Part shown: positions 1-10,312 of the stretch, one piece after another
Numbering within the stretch: the stretch's first letter is position 1
Layout of the letters: each line of letters begins with the position of its first letter
NCBI RefSeq assembly: GCF_000143415.4
Contig: NW_003314316.1
Coordinates: forward strand, 1,201,173-1,265,172
Source of the DNA: Selaginella moellendorffii
Lineage: Eukaryota > Streptophyta > Lycopodiopsida > Selaginellales > Selaginellaceae
Length of the DNA stretch: 64,000 nt
Reading direction: 5' to 3'
The notes under the pieces: model-generated
Seen by the model: only the letters and a program-made list of their open reading frames with translations
Databases searched by the model: none
Told to the model about the DNA's origin: nothing
Translations under genes and position numbers: made by a program

Positions 1-1296
1 CTTGAAAAACTAAGAACTTGAGACCTTGCATGTTGGCACTTTGAAGATTAGCACCCGAGAGAACTGAACCACGGAGGCACGCTCCAACAAATACAGACCT
101 GTGATCGCCAAAAGCCAGCTTAAAGCAAAAAGAAAAAAGAAAAAAATCGAAACATACTCTCGAAGTATGGCGTTATGGAAGTTGGCGTAATCGGCTGCCG
201 AATCCTGCAATCTGGCCTCGTCAAGTAAGATGGACTTACGAAGACTGATGAACAAACCCGAAAATTCGCCGAGTGTAAGTTGGCTCGACTAAAAAATGTG
301 CTTATGAGCCGTCCATTGCTAAAATCCACTCCTGACAGATCCTGAAACAGCGATCTTAAGCCTGCTTAAGCGTCTGGGGGAAAAAACACCGTACCAGTTT
401 CGAGAGATTTTGGCCGGAAAGATTCACACCACGTAGTCGAACTCGTTTGGTTTGCAAGCATTTAATCACTTCCTTTCTCGTCAACTCGGCAGTGTCTTCG
501 TCGTCTTCATCCTTTTTATTTGACACTGCGGTTAGAGCTTCAATCAAACCCTGCCAAAGAGAAAAGAAAAGCCGTTATTTCTGAAAAGCAAAAGCAAAGC
601 TTACAAAGCTTACACTCAGTTGATAGTACTCGGCCTCGCGTAGAAGCTCCTGGACGGAGGAAGTGTCCAAGGCTGGAGTTACACCATCACGAAGGTAATT
701 CAATATGTGTCGAAAATGAGTTCCATCTCTGTCAATAAACACTGATCCCTGCTAACATCCATTTTGACATGCAACAAACAAACAACAAAGATCATGAAAC
801 TCCTACTCTGGCACGCATCAAAAGCTATTTAATCCCTTTCTCTTTTCCTCCCTCTTGAGCAAACAAAACGAAACAAAAGAAAAAGAAGAAAAACCAAGCG
901 CGCTTGCCTTGTTTGCATCAATGTGGAGCCGGTGCCGCCCGCTAAACATAATCGCAAGCATAGATCCAGTGTCCCGATGCGTTAGCGTGTCCACTGTGGT
1001 AGTAAACTGCATCCCTCCTGGCATCCCATCGCCCGAAATATCAGCAACCAGCGGCGATCTCTCCAAAATCTAGCGTCCTAGGGCCGAAACATACCGACAT
1101 TGAGATGAACGATCGATGGAACACCCGGTGCCGGCTCCTGGAGATCCCGCATTTGCGAATCGAGATCTTGCGGCGGCGGCGACGGCTTGCCCTCTCCGAT
1201 CGCCAGCCTCCACGCGGCCTCCTCGTCCCGGGCCACACAGGAATCGTCCACAGACACATCCCCATCGCTCTGGGAGGCCCCATCCTCTATCGCCAT
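1..1296 (-). CDS. FIP2-like BTB/POZ (KCTD type) + pentapeptide-repeat protein, 3' end outside window
   Basis: Partial gene entering from the left edge. Phase-consistent exons on the minus strand: 1296-1095, 1017-908, 748-614, 550-395, 341-258, 204-158, and 98 to about 25. The N-terminal ~60 residues are acidic and low complexity. Then comes a T1-type BTB domain (LNVGG, FTTTVDTL, SGRH, IDRDGTHFRHILNYLRDG, LLREAEYYQL), as in potassium-channel tetramerisation (KCTD) proteins. Pentapeptide repeats follow (LRGVNLSGQNL, ANLHSANF, ANLQSANM). This order matches Arabidopsis FIP2 (FH-interacting protein, At5g55000), a formin-binding protein; plant BTB proteins often act as CUL3 adaptors, so substrate-adaptor function is inferred. 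Intron 2 uses a GC donor (AAG|GCAAGC at 907-906). The ATG at 1296 is chosen because the frame runs unbroken into the BTB domain. The family is fairly sure, the exact last exon end less so. Confidence 0.85.
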
Positions 1297-1461
1297 CCCC
1301 CTCCCTCCCCTAGGGATGAAAATGAAAATGCCCTTCTCCTAGTTTCTATTTAACTTCAAACCTAGCCCTAAATCCGTTAACTTTTAAAAGGGTGGTCTTT
1401 CTTTATTACCATTAATAAGATAGAGCTTTACAGCTAAACCCGATTACTTTACAAAATTAGC

Positions 1462-2943
1462 TTAGTTCCTTCTCGGCACCACTCTATAATGTATGTCTAC
1501 GTAGCTCTCTACGTCCCACAAGTAGCTCCCAAACGCCGCCGCCTCCATCACCAGCGCTCTCAAGCTCGCGAATTTGATCTGGATTGCATCGTCTCGCGCA
1601 AGACCCACGCTGCCATCCGCCGCCACTCGCAAATCCGGCCTCCCAAACAGCGCCTCGGCGTGCCTCTCGATCAAATCCACCGTCTCGTGCGTCCTCATCG
1701 TCGCGTATCTCGACAGCGTCTCGTGATCAAACTTGGCAACATACGCTCGCAGATCGTTGTTCTTGAGCGCCACCTGCGATGGCGATCGCGAGGAGGAGCT
1801 CACCAGATCGAGCTCGCTCGCTGCTGCTGCTGCCTGGATCATCTCGGAGCTCTCCCGCTTCTCGATGCTCAAGAACTGGGTGGTGAATCCCCGCCCCGAC
1901 TCCGCCACCCTCGTCAGGATCTTCATCTTCTTCTCCAGCTGGTAGCGCTCGTCGACGCGCTTGAGGAAGTAGCCATACATGACCGACGTCGCGTAGATCT
2001 GCCCGACTCGGAGCTTGCTGATCTGCGCCACCGTGTGTGGCTCCACTCGGCTCAGCGTCGCGTGTCCGCCGAGAACCATCTCCATGTGTTCCTTGATCAT
2101 CTCGAACGCCTCCGGCGAGTGGACGCTCTCGAGATCCTTCTCTTGGATCGGCCAGGAGCAAGCGCTTCCTCCTTCTCGGTTGACGAGCGCCGAGATCTTT
2201 GGAACCATCTTGATCCCGGCCTTGAGGAACTTCTCCACGACGAGGACGTAGATCACTTCCTGGACTGCTCGTCGCCGCTCCTCGGACTTGAGCTGCGCGA
2301 TCCTCCTGTTCCAATCCAAAGCTCGTCAACTCCAAGGATGATCATCGCGGAAGAACAAGAAAAGTTCTTACTTGTAGAGGATGTGATCGTTGCCGGCTGG
2401 ATTTGGCTGCTCCAGCGCGCTCCTCCTCTCCAAATCGAGTAGCTCGAGCTGCTGCTCGGCCGCGGCGTGGAAGAGGTGTGGATTTCCCTTGAGCGTTTGC
2501 ATCAAGAACTGGCCGGCGGGAGAGCCTGGCTCCAGCGGCGCGATTGGCCTGTCCGCGACAAGAGCTTCCGCGATCTCGATGGCCCTCTGATGCGAATCCT
2601 CGTCGGAGGAGCTCGCCGTGGCGCCGCCTTCCTCTCCACACGATCGAGCCGCCCACACCGATTTCTTGGATGAGAAAAGCATCGTTGGCGGCGAGGAGGA
2701 ATCTGGCAGCCAGGTCGCCTTTGGGATGGAATTCCCACTCCCCACTGGGAAATCTCGTCCCTGAGCTCCATTCTTGCAAGAACGAGCAAAACTTGGTACC
2801 TTTCTTCCTGTCATGAAGCAGCTCGAGGGGGATGCCAGCGACCAGAGGGCAATCGATCCTCCCTCCAGCGAGAGCGAGGAAGAAATCTTTCCAGTGGCAG
2901 CGTGGCGAGGCCGGCAGATTGACGCCGCAGCTTCCAGATTCAT
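1462..2943 (-). CDS. DUF760 protein, UV-B-induced At3g17800-like, plastid-targeted
   Basis: Two exons, 2943-2372 and 2305-1462, separated by a 66 bp intron; 471 aa. The splice joins HILYK to RIAQLKSEERRRA, the continuity typical of the family. Residues 1-~90 are rich in Ser/Ala/Lys/Arg and resemble a chloroplast transit peptide. A first DUF760 block carries IAPLEPGSPAGQFLMQTL and AAAEQQLELL. The second half (IYVLVVEKFL, YGYFLKRVDERYQLEKKM, LRALVMEAAAFGSYLWDVE) is the remaining DUF760 region. Arabidopsis members include the UV-B-induced protein At3g17800 and localise to plastids; biochemical function is unknown. It ends 165 bp from the FIP2-like start codon on the same strand, so the spacer 1297-1461 must hold this gene's 3' UTR and the neighbour's 5' region. 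Confidence 0.88.
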
Positions 2944-3259
2944 CGCTTCCCTACAGTGATCTCGCGACTGGAATTCCTGAAGAACTCAACCTCTCAAGAT
3001 CGATGCATTGCGAATCCACTGAAAGCCTGCGCTAGCCGATTATCGGCGGCTCATCGCGGCGCCGCTCATCCTCGTCCTCGCGCTCACACGCCGCCACCGC
3101 CATCTTCTTAGCCCACACACCCGAAACGGACGGCTAGGACACCCTCCTGCCAGGACGAGATCGTGGCCGTCGAGTACGCACAGATAAGCCGACCACGCGT
3201 CCCAGAGCATATTCCCCGGACAAAAGATAAGCTTCTGGAAAAAAGAAAAATCTCCTCTA

Positions 3260-4179
3260 CTACACAACACTATCCCCCCAGACTTCTTCGTCGCTGATAA
3301 CGTTCACTTCTACAGTCGATCGTCCCGATGGAATCTGGAAGAATTAAAAAAGGATATGGTTTTTGATCGCAACAAGAGCTTAGCTTTTGATCGATTAAAA
3401 GCTTACCGGACAAATGCAGCTTCTTACAAGATTTCCTCGATTTGCCTCGGCTCGGTATCCAGCCTGAAAAGAGCGAGAGAATTAAAAAAACGAAGTTTTT
3501 TACTTCAGTCGAGAACTCGAAAAGATCAAACTTGCCTCTTGTGCGCCTCCGACCACGTCCAGCTCGCAGTGGCAGCAAGTTCCTTCGAAGCAAAAGTCCT
3601 GGAGGCCGAGAAATGAGACTCGATTCAAGCAAAACGTTTTGAGTGGAGAGCTTACATCATTTGGAACAAGAACACCACAACGCTCGGCCACTTTCAGCAG
3701 GTTCTCGCCAGAGTTCGCAGTCACAGTCACCTGAGCAAGCAAGAATAAAAGAAAGTAAAAATGAAAACCATATCTTCGATTGAAGAGCAGATCACTCACA
3801 TTGTCTCCACTGCCAGTGTTGAATCTCACCTCCACTTTCTCGGCCGACTTGTCGCTGTGCAAAAATGTTAGTTTTCTTAAGTGATGCTAAAACTTTAGAA
3901 CTTCACCTCTCACCACTCCAATAATATGTTCCTGGAACAGCACTCTCTTTGAATCGTTCTTCCCCAACAGTTCCTCTTTTGAGATTGGCATCCCTGTCTA
4001 GAGCACCGATTGAGACAACCCTGGAGGAAAAATGGAAAAGCGACGAACTTACCAGAGATCAGTGAGGAAGAGGACGCTAGTGCACAAGGAACTCGAGCAG
4101 CTCTGATGGGCAAATGGGAAATGGAATTCCAGCGTAGAGTTCCAGGAAGTGCCACCACTCCAAGGCAGGAGCAGGCCAT
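3260..4179 (-). CDS. 2Fe-2S ferredoxin-like protein, plastid-targeted
   Basis: Seven exons with phase continuity throughout: 4179-4053, 3994-3907, 3854-3800, 3730-3656, 3598-3536, 3463-3407, 3334-3260; 179 aa. Introns are 52-72 bp. Residues 1-~42 look like a transit peptide (MACSCLG...). A short linker with GTYYWSGES precedes a plant-type ferredoxin fold: VEVRFNTG, then ENLLKVAERCGVLVPND, then cluster ligands C-x4-C-x2-C (C-FEGT-C-CH-C) and a last Cys in LVRSCICP. It is therefore a putative electron carrier binding one 2Fe-2S cluster. It differs from photosynthetic ferredoxin (longer linker, extra Cys beside the ligands); At4g32590-like proteins are the best match I can name. One intron (3464-3535) has a GC donor, GAG|GCAAGT. 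The start codon lies 89 bp from the divergent DUF7880 gene. Confidence 0.85.
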
Positions 4180-4268
4180 TCTTCTACCACTGCTGCTCTT
4201 ACTTCTTAGGTAATTACGCTCCGTTCCAGTAAAAGATCTCCATTTTTGTTGCGGGCCTGTCGGATGAG
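4180..4268. promoter_or_regulatory. 89 bp putative bidirectional promoter / 5' leaders
   Basis: The two start codons of the divergent ferredoxin-like (-) and DUF7880 (+) genes are only 89 bp apart. Unless both genes have upstream leader exons within each other, this segment and the neighbouring coding DNA must carry both core promoters. I see no clear TATA box. Confidence 0.5.
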
Positions 4269-5326
4269 ATGACTCATTCTATCGAATTTGCAGCTCCTTT
4301 GCTCTGCTCGAGACGCTCTTCCGGGGTGGCGCGATTGAACTGCTGCTGCTCCTCGCAATTCTCACCAGTTCCAGCAGCACAAAATGGTAGGAGGGCTTTC
4401 GTCTTGAGTTCTGGATTGGTAGCTGGACTCTTCACTTCCGTCACCGAAGGTAGAGAAAACTTCGTCTCGGTCTGGATTGGGCTGACAAGTGAATGGCTGC
4501 TTCTCGTCCATCCAGATGCTCGAGCGGGCCTGGAGAAATACATGAAAAAGTAAGTTTTTCTTGGAGCTTACATAAAACTGTGAAGGAATTTCAGTACAAA
4601 CCATTCCACAGAAAGAAGCTGGATCCACTAGAGACTTATATCCCAGGTATCATCCTGTGCCAATCGCAGTTTCAGGAGCTCGGTAAGCCTGTCAAGAGAA
4701 AATACTTTCTTTGAAAGAAGCAAACGAACCTTACGTTGATGACGCTGGAAGTAGAAGCCAAACTTGGAGGCGAGAAGGTCGAGTATCAAGACGCACGGTC
4801 CCTTCTTCGTTCCGGACCAGCAGGATCCCTCAGGAGCAACATTCGTGCTGTAAAAATCGATCCTTCTTTTTCATTTGTTCTTAAGTTTATCTGAGTCTCA
4901 GGTCGCGGAGTACGCATCGGAATCGGGAGATGGAGCAGCTGCCGCAGACGCTGTAAAGCTGTGCTTGAGGTAAGTACAAGTGAAGAGAAAAGTTTAATTA
5001 CCTCGCTCGCTCCCAGATCTTTGGAGGACTTGGACTCACTGCTCTTGAGAAGATCTCGAGATGACACCTCCATCACTGTCGATTCCATGAAAGCCAAGCT
5101 TGGAACTTCCATGCAAGCCTTGGACAGGTACCCTGTAGCGTAGTGAAAAAACAAACAAGACCAAACAATATCCTGTGTTCCTCTCAGGCTTCTCCAAACA
5201 GTTCCACAGCCCATTCTCGAGCAAGGCAAAGCGGCTGCCATGGCCTTCTTGGACGACACCCCGGAAGTTGTGACCGACGACGTCGACATAAAAAGCTTGG
5301 AAGATCTCATAACCACAACAAAATAG
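4269..5326 (+). CDS. DUF7880-type protein, putative thylakoid-lumen protein
   Basis: Seven exons: 4269-4449, 4516-4549, 4612-4682, about 4755-4849, 4902-4969, 5017-5127, 5188-5326; 232 aa, introns 47-72 bp. Residues 1-~40 resemble a stromal transit peptide; GRRAFVLSSGLVAGLF then looks like a twin-arginine thylakoid-transfer signal, suggesting a lumenal protein. The mature part begins ARAGLEKYMKK and contains KLDPLETYIPGIILCQSQF, DARSLLRSGPAGSLRSNIRAVAEYAS and LEDLDSLLL, a helical family found across green plants and annotated DUF7880. Molecular role unknown. The exon 4 acceptor is the least certain boundary: an alternative one codon upstream is also in frame. It shares an 89 bp divergent upstream region with the ferredoxin-like gene, so two plastid-destined proteins may be co-regulated. 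Confidence 0.82.
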
Positions 5327-5394
5327 CTCTGATCAATCAAAGTTTCTATCCAAAGTCCATAAAACCAAACGAAAGACCAAGAACAGACTCTCCA

Positions 5395-6022
5395 TCATCT
5401 CCTGGGAACAAGCTTTTTCAGAAGCTCGGGACTGGGGAAACGATCCTCTTCAATGTAGTAGTGATTCCCCCTGGCGAAGAACGTAACAAGAGGCTTGTTC
5501 GTGTCGGGAGGATGGACATCGCTAAGCTGGATCTTCCGCTCGACGCGTCGAGCCAAGACGTCGAGCGTCTCAATGGCGACCTCTTTGGAACCGGGCTTCC
5601 ATGAAAGCTTGCGAACATAAGGACCAGCGTACCAATGCAAGCCAGCAGTAGTGAGAGCGCTAAGCATCATCATCATGGAAGCTATGGAGGACTTTGCAAC
5701 GACGGAGACCTCGGGATATGTGTGGAACGCTAGCACGGGAGCGCCGAGAGAGGAGAAGACGAAGGAGGTGAAAGAGAGGATTTTCACTCGCCTCAGTGTG
5801 CCGGCCATGGCGCCCTCGTACACAACCTCCGGCTTGGAAGCCGCCGCCGCCGCCGCTACCTTCCCCTGCTTGAGATCTTCGCGAAGAGCTGGCTGAGAAG
5901 CCCATCGCTGGTGCTCCAGCCGCGCTAGCCGGAGCGCAAAACCTAGAAATCGATCCAAATCAGTCGATCACAGGGAAAATGTGGACGATCTCACCTTGGC
6001 GCCGGAGAGCCGCGGCAGCCAT
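5395..6022 (-). CDS. TMEM70-like mitochondrial membrane protein
   Basis: Two exons, 6022-5995 and 5942-5395, with a 52 bp intron; 191 aa. The first exon encodes MAAAALRRQ; the next ~30 residues (FALRLARLEHQRW...) are basic and amphipathic, like a mitochondrial presequence. Two hydrophobic segments (about residues 65-85 and 90-115) form a hairpin: KILSFTSFVFSSLGAPVLAF and IASMMMMLSALTTAGLHWYA. Then come PYVRKLSWKPGS and a C-terminal soluble tail. This is the TMEM70/TMEM186 fold; animal TMEM70 assists assembly of ATP synthase (and complex I) in the inner membrane. The plant role is inferred. The 3' end converges with the DUF7880 gene (68 bp apart), and the 5' end is divergent from the PPR gene, with 62 bp between ATGs. 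Confidence 0.8.
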
Positions 6023-6084
6023 AGCCCGTAAAAACCCTAAACCCTAGTTCTTGAGCAAATGTATGTTCTTATAATGCTTCTTCC
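6023..6084. promoter_or_regulatory. 62 bp divergent promoter with telo-box
   Basis: This spacer between the TMEM70-like (-) and PPR (+) start codons contains AAACCCTA in the context AAAAACCCTAAACCCTAG (6031-6048). The telo-box is a known element of plant promoters of ribosomal and mitochondrial genes. Both flanking genes are predicted organelle proteins. Confidence 0.5.
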
Positions 6085-7890
6085 ATGGCCCTTCGTCTCC
6101 ACCTCCTGGCCAAGCTTGTGCGTCACTGTGGAAGCGAGCGAGATCTTTGCAGTGGGCGGCGCATCCATCTCCAAATCATCGCAAGCCAGTACCGCGATAG
6201 CATCTATCTCTCCAATCTCCTCATTGACATGTACTCCAAGTGCCTCAGCCTTGACGAAGCCGAGCGCGTCTTCCAATCCATCAAAACCCCCAACGTTTTC
6301 TCCTGGAACATCCTCATGGCCGCCTACTCGCAGCACGGCCTCCTCCAAGACGCCATCGCCGTGTTCCTGGACATGACCCAGCGGGACGTGGTGTCCTGGA
6401 ACCAGATCCTCGCAGCGCATACCCAAACAGGAGATCTCGATCGAGCCCAATCCATCTTCCAGAGAATGCCCCATCGCGATCTGGTATCTTGGAACACCCT
6501 GATCGCGGGACTGGCGGAGTCTGGATTTGCGGCCACGGCGAAAGAGCTGCTGGATTCATCCCCGGAGCACGACTGCCTCACGCACAACCCCATGATCCAG
6601 GCATTTGCCCTCTCTGGGCAAATCCAAGAGGCCCGGGAGCTCTTCGAGGGATTGCTGGAGCGCAATGACGTTTCCTGGAACTCGATGATCGCGGCCTACA
6701 CCGCGAATGGTCTTGCCGACGAAGCGAGGATGATCTTCGAGAGAATGCCGCTGTGGGACATCGTTTCTTGGACCGCCATGGTCACCGCCGCTGCTCAAGC
6801 CGGGGAGATCGACGAAGCCAGGAAGATCTTCGACGCCATGCCGCAGAGAAATATCATCTCCTGGAACGCGATGATCCAAGCCTACGCTCAAGGCGGCCGG
6901 GCAAAGGAAGCGCGATCGATATTCACCGCCATGGAGGAGGAGCAACCGCGATCGCGGTCCATCCTGGCCTGGAATTCGCTGCTTCTGGCCTACTCCTTCG
7001 GTAATCTGGATCAAGCCTCCTCGATCTTCCACCGGATGAGCGCCTGGAACATGGCATCGCTCAACACGATGCTGGCAATCTTCGCTCAAAACGGACACAT
7101 CCAAGAAGCGCGAGAGATGTTCTTGGATCTGCCAGAGAAGGACGTAATATCCGGCAACACGATGATCAACGCGTGCCTGGAGCAGCGAAATCCCCAAGAA
7201 GCGAGGGAGATCTTCGAAAGAATGGAGCGGCGCGACGTGATCACCTGGACGGCAGTGATCGCGAGCTACGCCTCCGGCGGCAGCGTCGGCCAAGCCAAGG
7301 CCCTGTTCGATTCAATCCCTAGCCGCAACGCCGTGACCTGCAACGTGATGATCCAGGCGCACGCCGAGCAAGGACAGCTAGATCGAGCAGCGCAAATCTT
7401 CTCCACAGTCCCGGATCCGAGCACTCTCTCCTGGAACGCGATCATCCACGCCTACGCGCGCAATGCCCACAGCGAAAGAGCCCTAGAGCTCTTGGCGGGA
7501 ATGGCCCAGTACGGAACGCGCCCAAACTGGGTCACATTAGTGGGCCTCTTGTACGGCTGTAGCCACGCCGGGAAGGTGCCCGAGGGGGTGTCGTGCTTTC
7601 GATTGATCGAGGAGCTCACAGCGGCGCCGCCAACGCTGGATCACTTCGTGTGCGCGATCGATCTGTTTGGGCGATCCAAGCGCCTGGACGAGGCGGAGGA
7701 TTTGCTCGACAATATGCCCTTCAAGGAGGACGTGGTAGCTTGCACGACGCTGCTGGGCGCATGCCAAATCCATGGCGATGCGGAGAGGGGGACTCGCATC
7801 GCGCGGCGTGTGGTGGAGTTCCAGCAGGACGAGGCCTGCCCGTACGTGCTTCTCTCTAGCGCCTACATTGCTAACAGAGGAAGATTATAA
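6085..7890 (+). CDS. PLS-class pentatricopeptide repeat protein, ending inside the E motif
   Basis: Single exon, 601 aa. After a short leader (MALRLHLLAKLVRHCGSERD) the protein is an array of about 15 PPR units. Visible hallmarks are NLLIDMYSKC, SWNILMAAYSQHG, AVFLDMTQRDVVSWN and repeated F-x-x-MP-x-R-D/N-x-x-SWN at 31-35 residue steps. Such proteins bind organelle RNA in a one-repeat-one-base fashion. The terminal part (LDHFVCAIDLFGRSKRLDEAEDLLDNMPF...LLGACQIHGD...YVLLSSAYIANRGRL) is the start of the E region. It stops abruptly where E2, E+ and DYW would follow, so no cytidine-deaminase domain is encoded. The DNA just after the stop shows no recognisable continuation. It could be a functional E-type protein or a recently truncated gene. 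Target unknown. Confidence 0.88.
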   Translation: MALRLHLLAKLVRHCGSERDLCSGRRIHLQIIASQYRDSIYLSNLLIDMYSKCLSLDEAERVFQSIKTPNVFSWNILMAAYSQHGLLQDAIAVFLDMTQRDVVSWNQILAAHTQTGDLDRAQSIFQRMPHRDLVSWNTLIAGLAESGFAATAKELLDSSPEHDCLTHNPMIQAFALSGQIQEARELFEGLLERNDVSWNSMIAAYTANGLADEARMIFERMPLWDIVSWTAMVTAAAQAGEIDEARKIFDAMPQRNIISWNAMIQAYAQGGRAKEARSIFTAMEEEQPRSRSILAWNSLLLAYSFGNLDQASSIFHRMSAWNMASLNTMLAIFAQNGHIQEAREMFLDLPEKDVISGNTMINACLEQRNPQEAREIFERMERRDVITWTAVIASYASGGSVGQAKALFDSIPSRNAVTCNVMIQAHAEQGQLDRAAQIFSTVPDPSTLSWNAIIHAYARNAHSERALELLAGMAQYGTRPNWVTLVGLLYGCSHAGKVPEGVSCFRLIEELTAAPPTLDHFVCAIDLFGRSKRLDEAEDLLDNMPFKEDVVACTTLLGACQIHGDAERGTRIARRVVEFQQDEACPYVLLSSAYIANRGRL

Positions 7891-8388
7891 ACATGGTCGG
7901 CAAAGATCATTCGCTACTTGCAGTAGAGATTGACTATAGATCTTCTCACAACCAGTTTTGGAGAAGTGTGGATACCAGAATACACCACAATCAGCTAGAC
8001 ATTTCTCACTTCGATTTTGAATTTGCTATAGGACAACATTGTCCTGTGTTTGGTGACTCGGAAATCACATCTCTTGTGAGCTGTTTTTTGTGCCGTATTT
8101 TGCAATATGGTCAAGAGGATAAAGGGATATTGTCATTTCCGAAAAACTAGTTTCTCAAATTCAACCTTGTAGGAGGAGCACATCACAAATGTCTAGACAA
8201 AATAAAACTGAGCCAACAAGAACAAGAATAACAGATCTGTTAAAAGTAGTCTCACATGGTTTCAAGCTCTAGAAGGAAAAAAAATAATTCAACCATAAAA
8301 ATGCAAATCACTACAATGGCACAAGATTGCAATGCTGAAAAGACTGAGAGCTTTAGCCAACAGTTAGCCCCTCTATTTAGCATAGGAG

Positions 8389-8441
8389 GTTGCTTGGTGT
8401 GCTAAGTAGAGGGGCACTGTTGTTTGGTGTGCTAAGTAGAG
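8389..8441. repeat. Short direct repeat, 23 bp x 2
   Basis: GTTGCTTGGTGTGCTAAGTA plus GAG occurs at 8389-8411 and again at 8419-8441 with one mismatch, separated by 7 bp. It may be a duplication left by an insertion; origin unknown. Confidence 0.6.
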
Positions 8442-9600
8442 ACTTCCTGTAAAACAACATGTTGTTTCACTCCCTCTCCACTTATGTGGAGGTGCACCTC
8501 CTTTTTGTATTTTCTGCCCCTCTCCCATCTGTTGCCACCCTGCCCTCCTGCCCACAACTATCACCCGAGATCAGCCATTGGAGACAATGAATTGAGCATG
8601 TCTCTGTGAGCATATCAGTTTGATATCATACTAATTGACCTAAAAAATTTCACATGATCAACTATTCCAGACTATTTCAACAAACAATCCCTTTATTGTT
8701 CATTTCCCATATATTCCTAACATTCCTTTTCCGAATGTTTAATATAATATCACTGGCTTAATTCTTTCAACCAGTTTTTAGTTGGACTGTGCTAGTTTTA
8801 TAACTATAAAACTTGATATTTAGTGATAACTTAATAATTAATTAATTAATTAACACTAAGTCAATCTATTTTACTAATCATGAGCTTTTTATGCAAAAAC
8901 CAATGTTGTTTATATGAATCATTATAAATTTGAAAAATTGTATAACAAAATATATACCATTCAATAATAGTTTCATATGCATAAGCTATATTATCTTGAT
9001 TATAAATTATAAAAGTATTATAGTTTGTTGGTAAATCTGTTAGCACTTAAAGTAGATTGTTGGATGAAAAAAATATGAAACTAAGGCATTGATGCTATAC
9101 TTGCTATCGAAAAAGGAAATCATCATATAAAAGGATGTTAGGATTTTCTACTTTAAATTTGATCAAGCTTTATTTTTTCATCATTTAGAATTTGAATACC
9201 AAGATTATTATTTACAAATTTGCAATGAATGTTTAAGTTTGGACCTACTTTATTGTATATGCTGATATATTTTTTATCACATAATATGATAAATATAAAA
9301 AGAAATGAAATATATATGAAGTAATGAAAATGAGATAAAAAATTTCTATCTATAAGAGAATTTATATATCATTTAAAAATAGACACTATTTATATATTGA
9401 TAATATTTGTCATTTAAAAATCTAAAATTATATTTATTTTAAAAATATTGGTTCTTTTATTGAATTTTACTCTTTTATAAAAGAAAATATAAGCTTTAGC
9501 TAGCAAATGGATACCAAAAATAATTTTTTTGTTTGATTTGATTAAGAATAAATTAAATACAATTTTAATTAATGTATTATTTAAAGAGTAAATGGTATTC

Positions 9601-9624
9601 TATTATTATTATTATTATTATTAT
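9601..9624. repeat. (TAT)8 microsatellite
   Basis: Eight perfect TAT triplets in AT-rich intergenic DNA. Confidence 0.95.
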
Positions 9625-10312
9625 GAAATTTGTTATGTATAAGGATTTATATATATTATAAAGATACAAATTAAATAATTTTCACAGAATGCAAGCAATT
9701 TGAGCTATTTAATTTATGATAAGCCTTCACTAATTCCATATCATTTATAACTTAGAAAAAAAGGCCTAAATGTTTTATGGATAAGATTTGATGGAAAAAT
9801 TCATTATAGGTGAAAAAACATTTGTTTGTGATAAACATATAATTTGCTATATGTTATGTTGATTTTTTAATTTTTTTTTCTTGGTTGCTAGTGAGCTTGT
9901 TAAAGCTAAATGGTGAAGTTTACTGGTGTCAATTTGAAATGCAGAAACTACAAGCTACCACATTGTTTGAATTCAATGTTGTTTAAGATTGTTGTGTATT
10001 CACAAGATTAAAGTGTACATCATGAACATTTGCTTAGCATTTGGATGGGCTTATATAATGAACAACTTATAAACACTTCAAACAAAAATGTAATAAGGAG
10101 TCTTTCTACAATCAAGATCCACTTTCTTATTCACTCCAAGAGTTTACAGTACAAAGCCAACCAGTCTCAAGATGCCATATTACAAGTAGTAAAATCTAGA
10201 TCAGAGATACAAAAAAGCTAAAGATTATATCTGCCGACTCTATTAAATTGTAAACAAAGACTGGTGCGCACGGAAAGTTGTATTCATGGATTTTATTTTT
10301 TCATTTCAAGGT

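Larger units (their letters stand above)
7891..10312. other. AT-rich intergenic stretch, no gene seen
   Basis: Base composition falls sharply after the PPR stop codon. Open frames here are short and not recognisable, including one of 85 codons at 7893-8150. Only simple repeats and a short direct repeat stand out. It may be decayed transposon DNA. Confidence 0.6.

Noticed and set aside
1489-2442. 317-codon plus-strand frame
   Set aside because: Antisense shadow of the DUF760 gene; Arg/His/Leu-rich composition and no recognisable domain.
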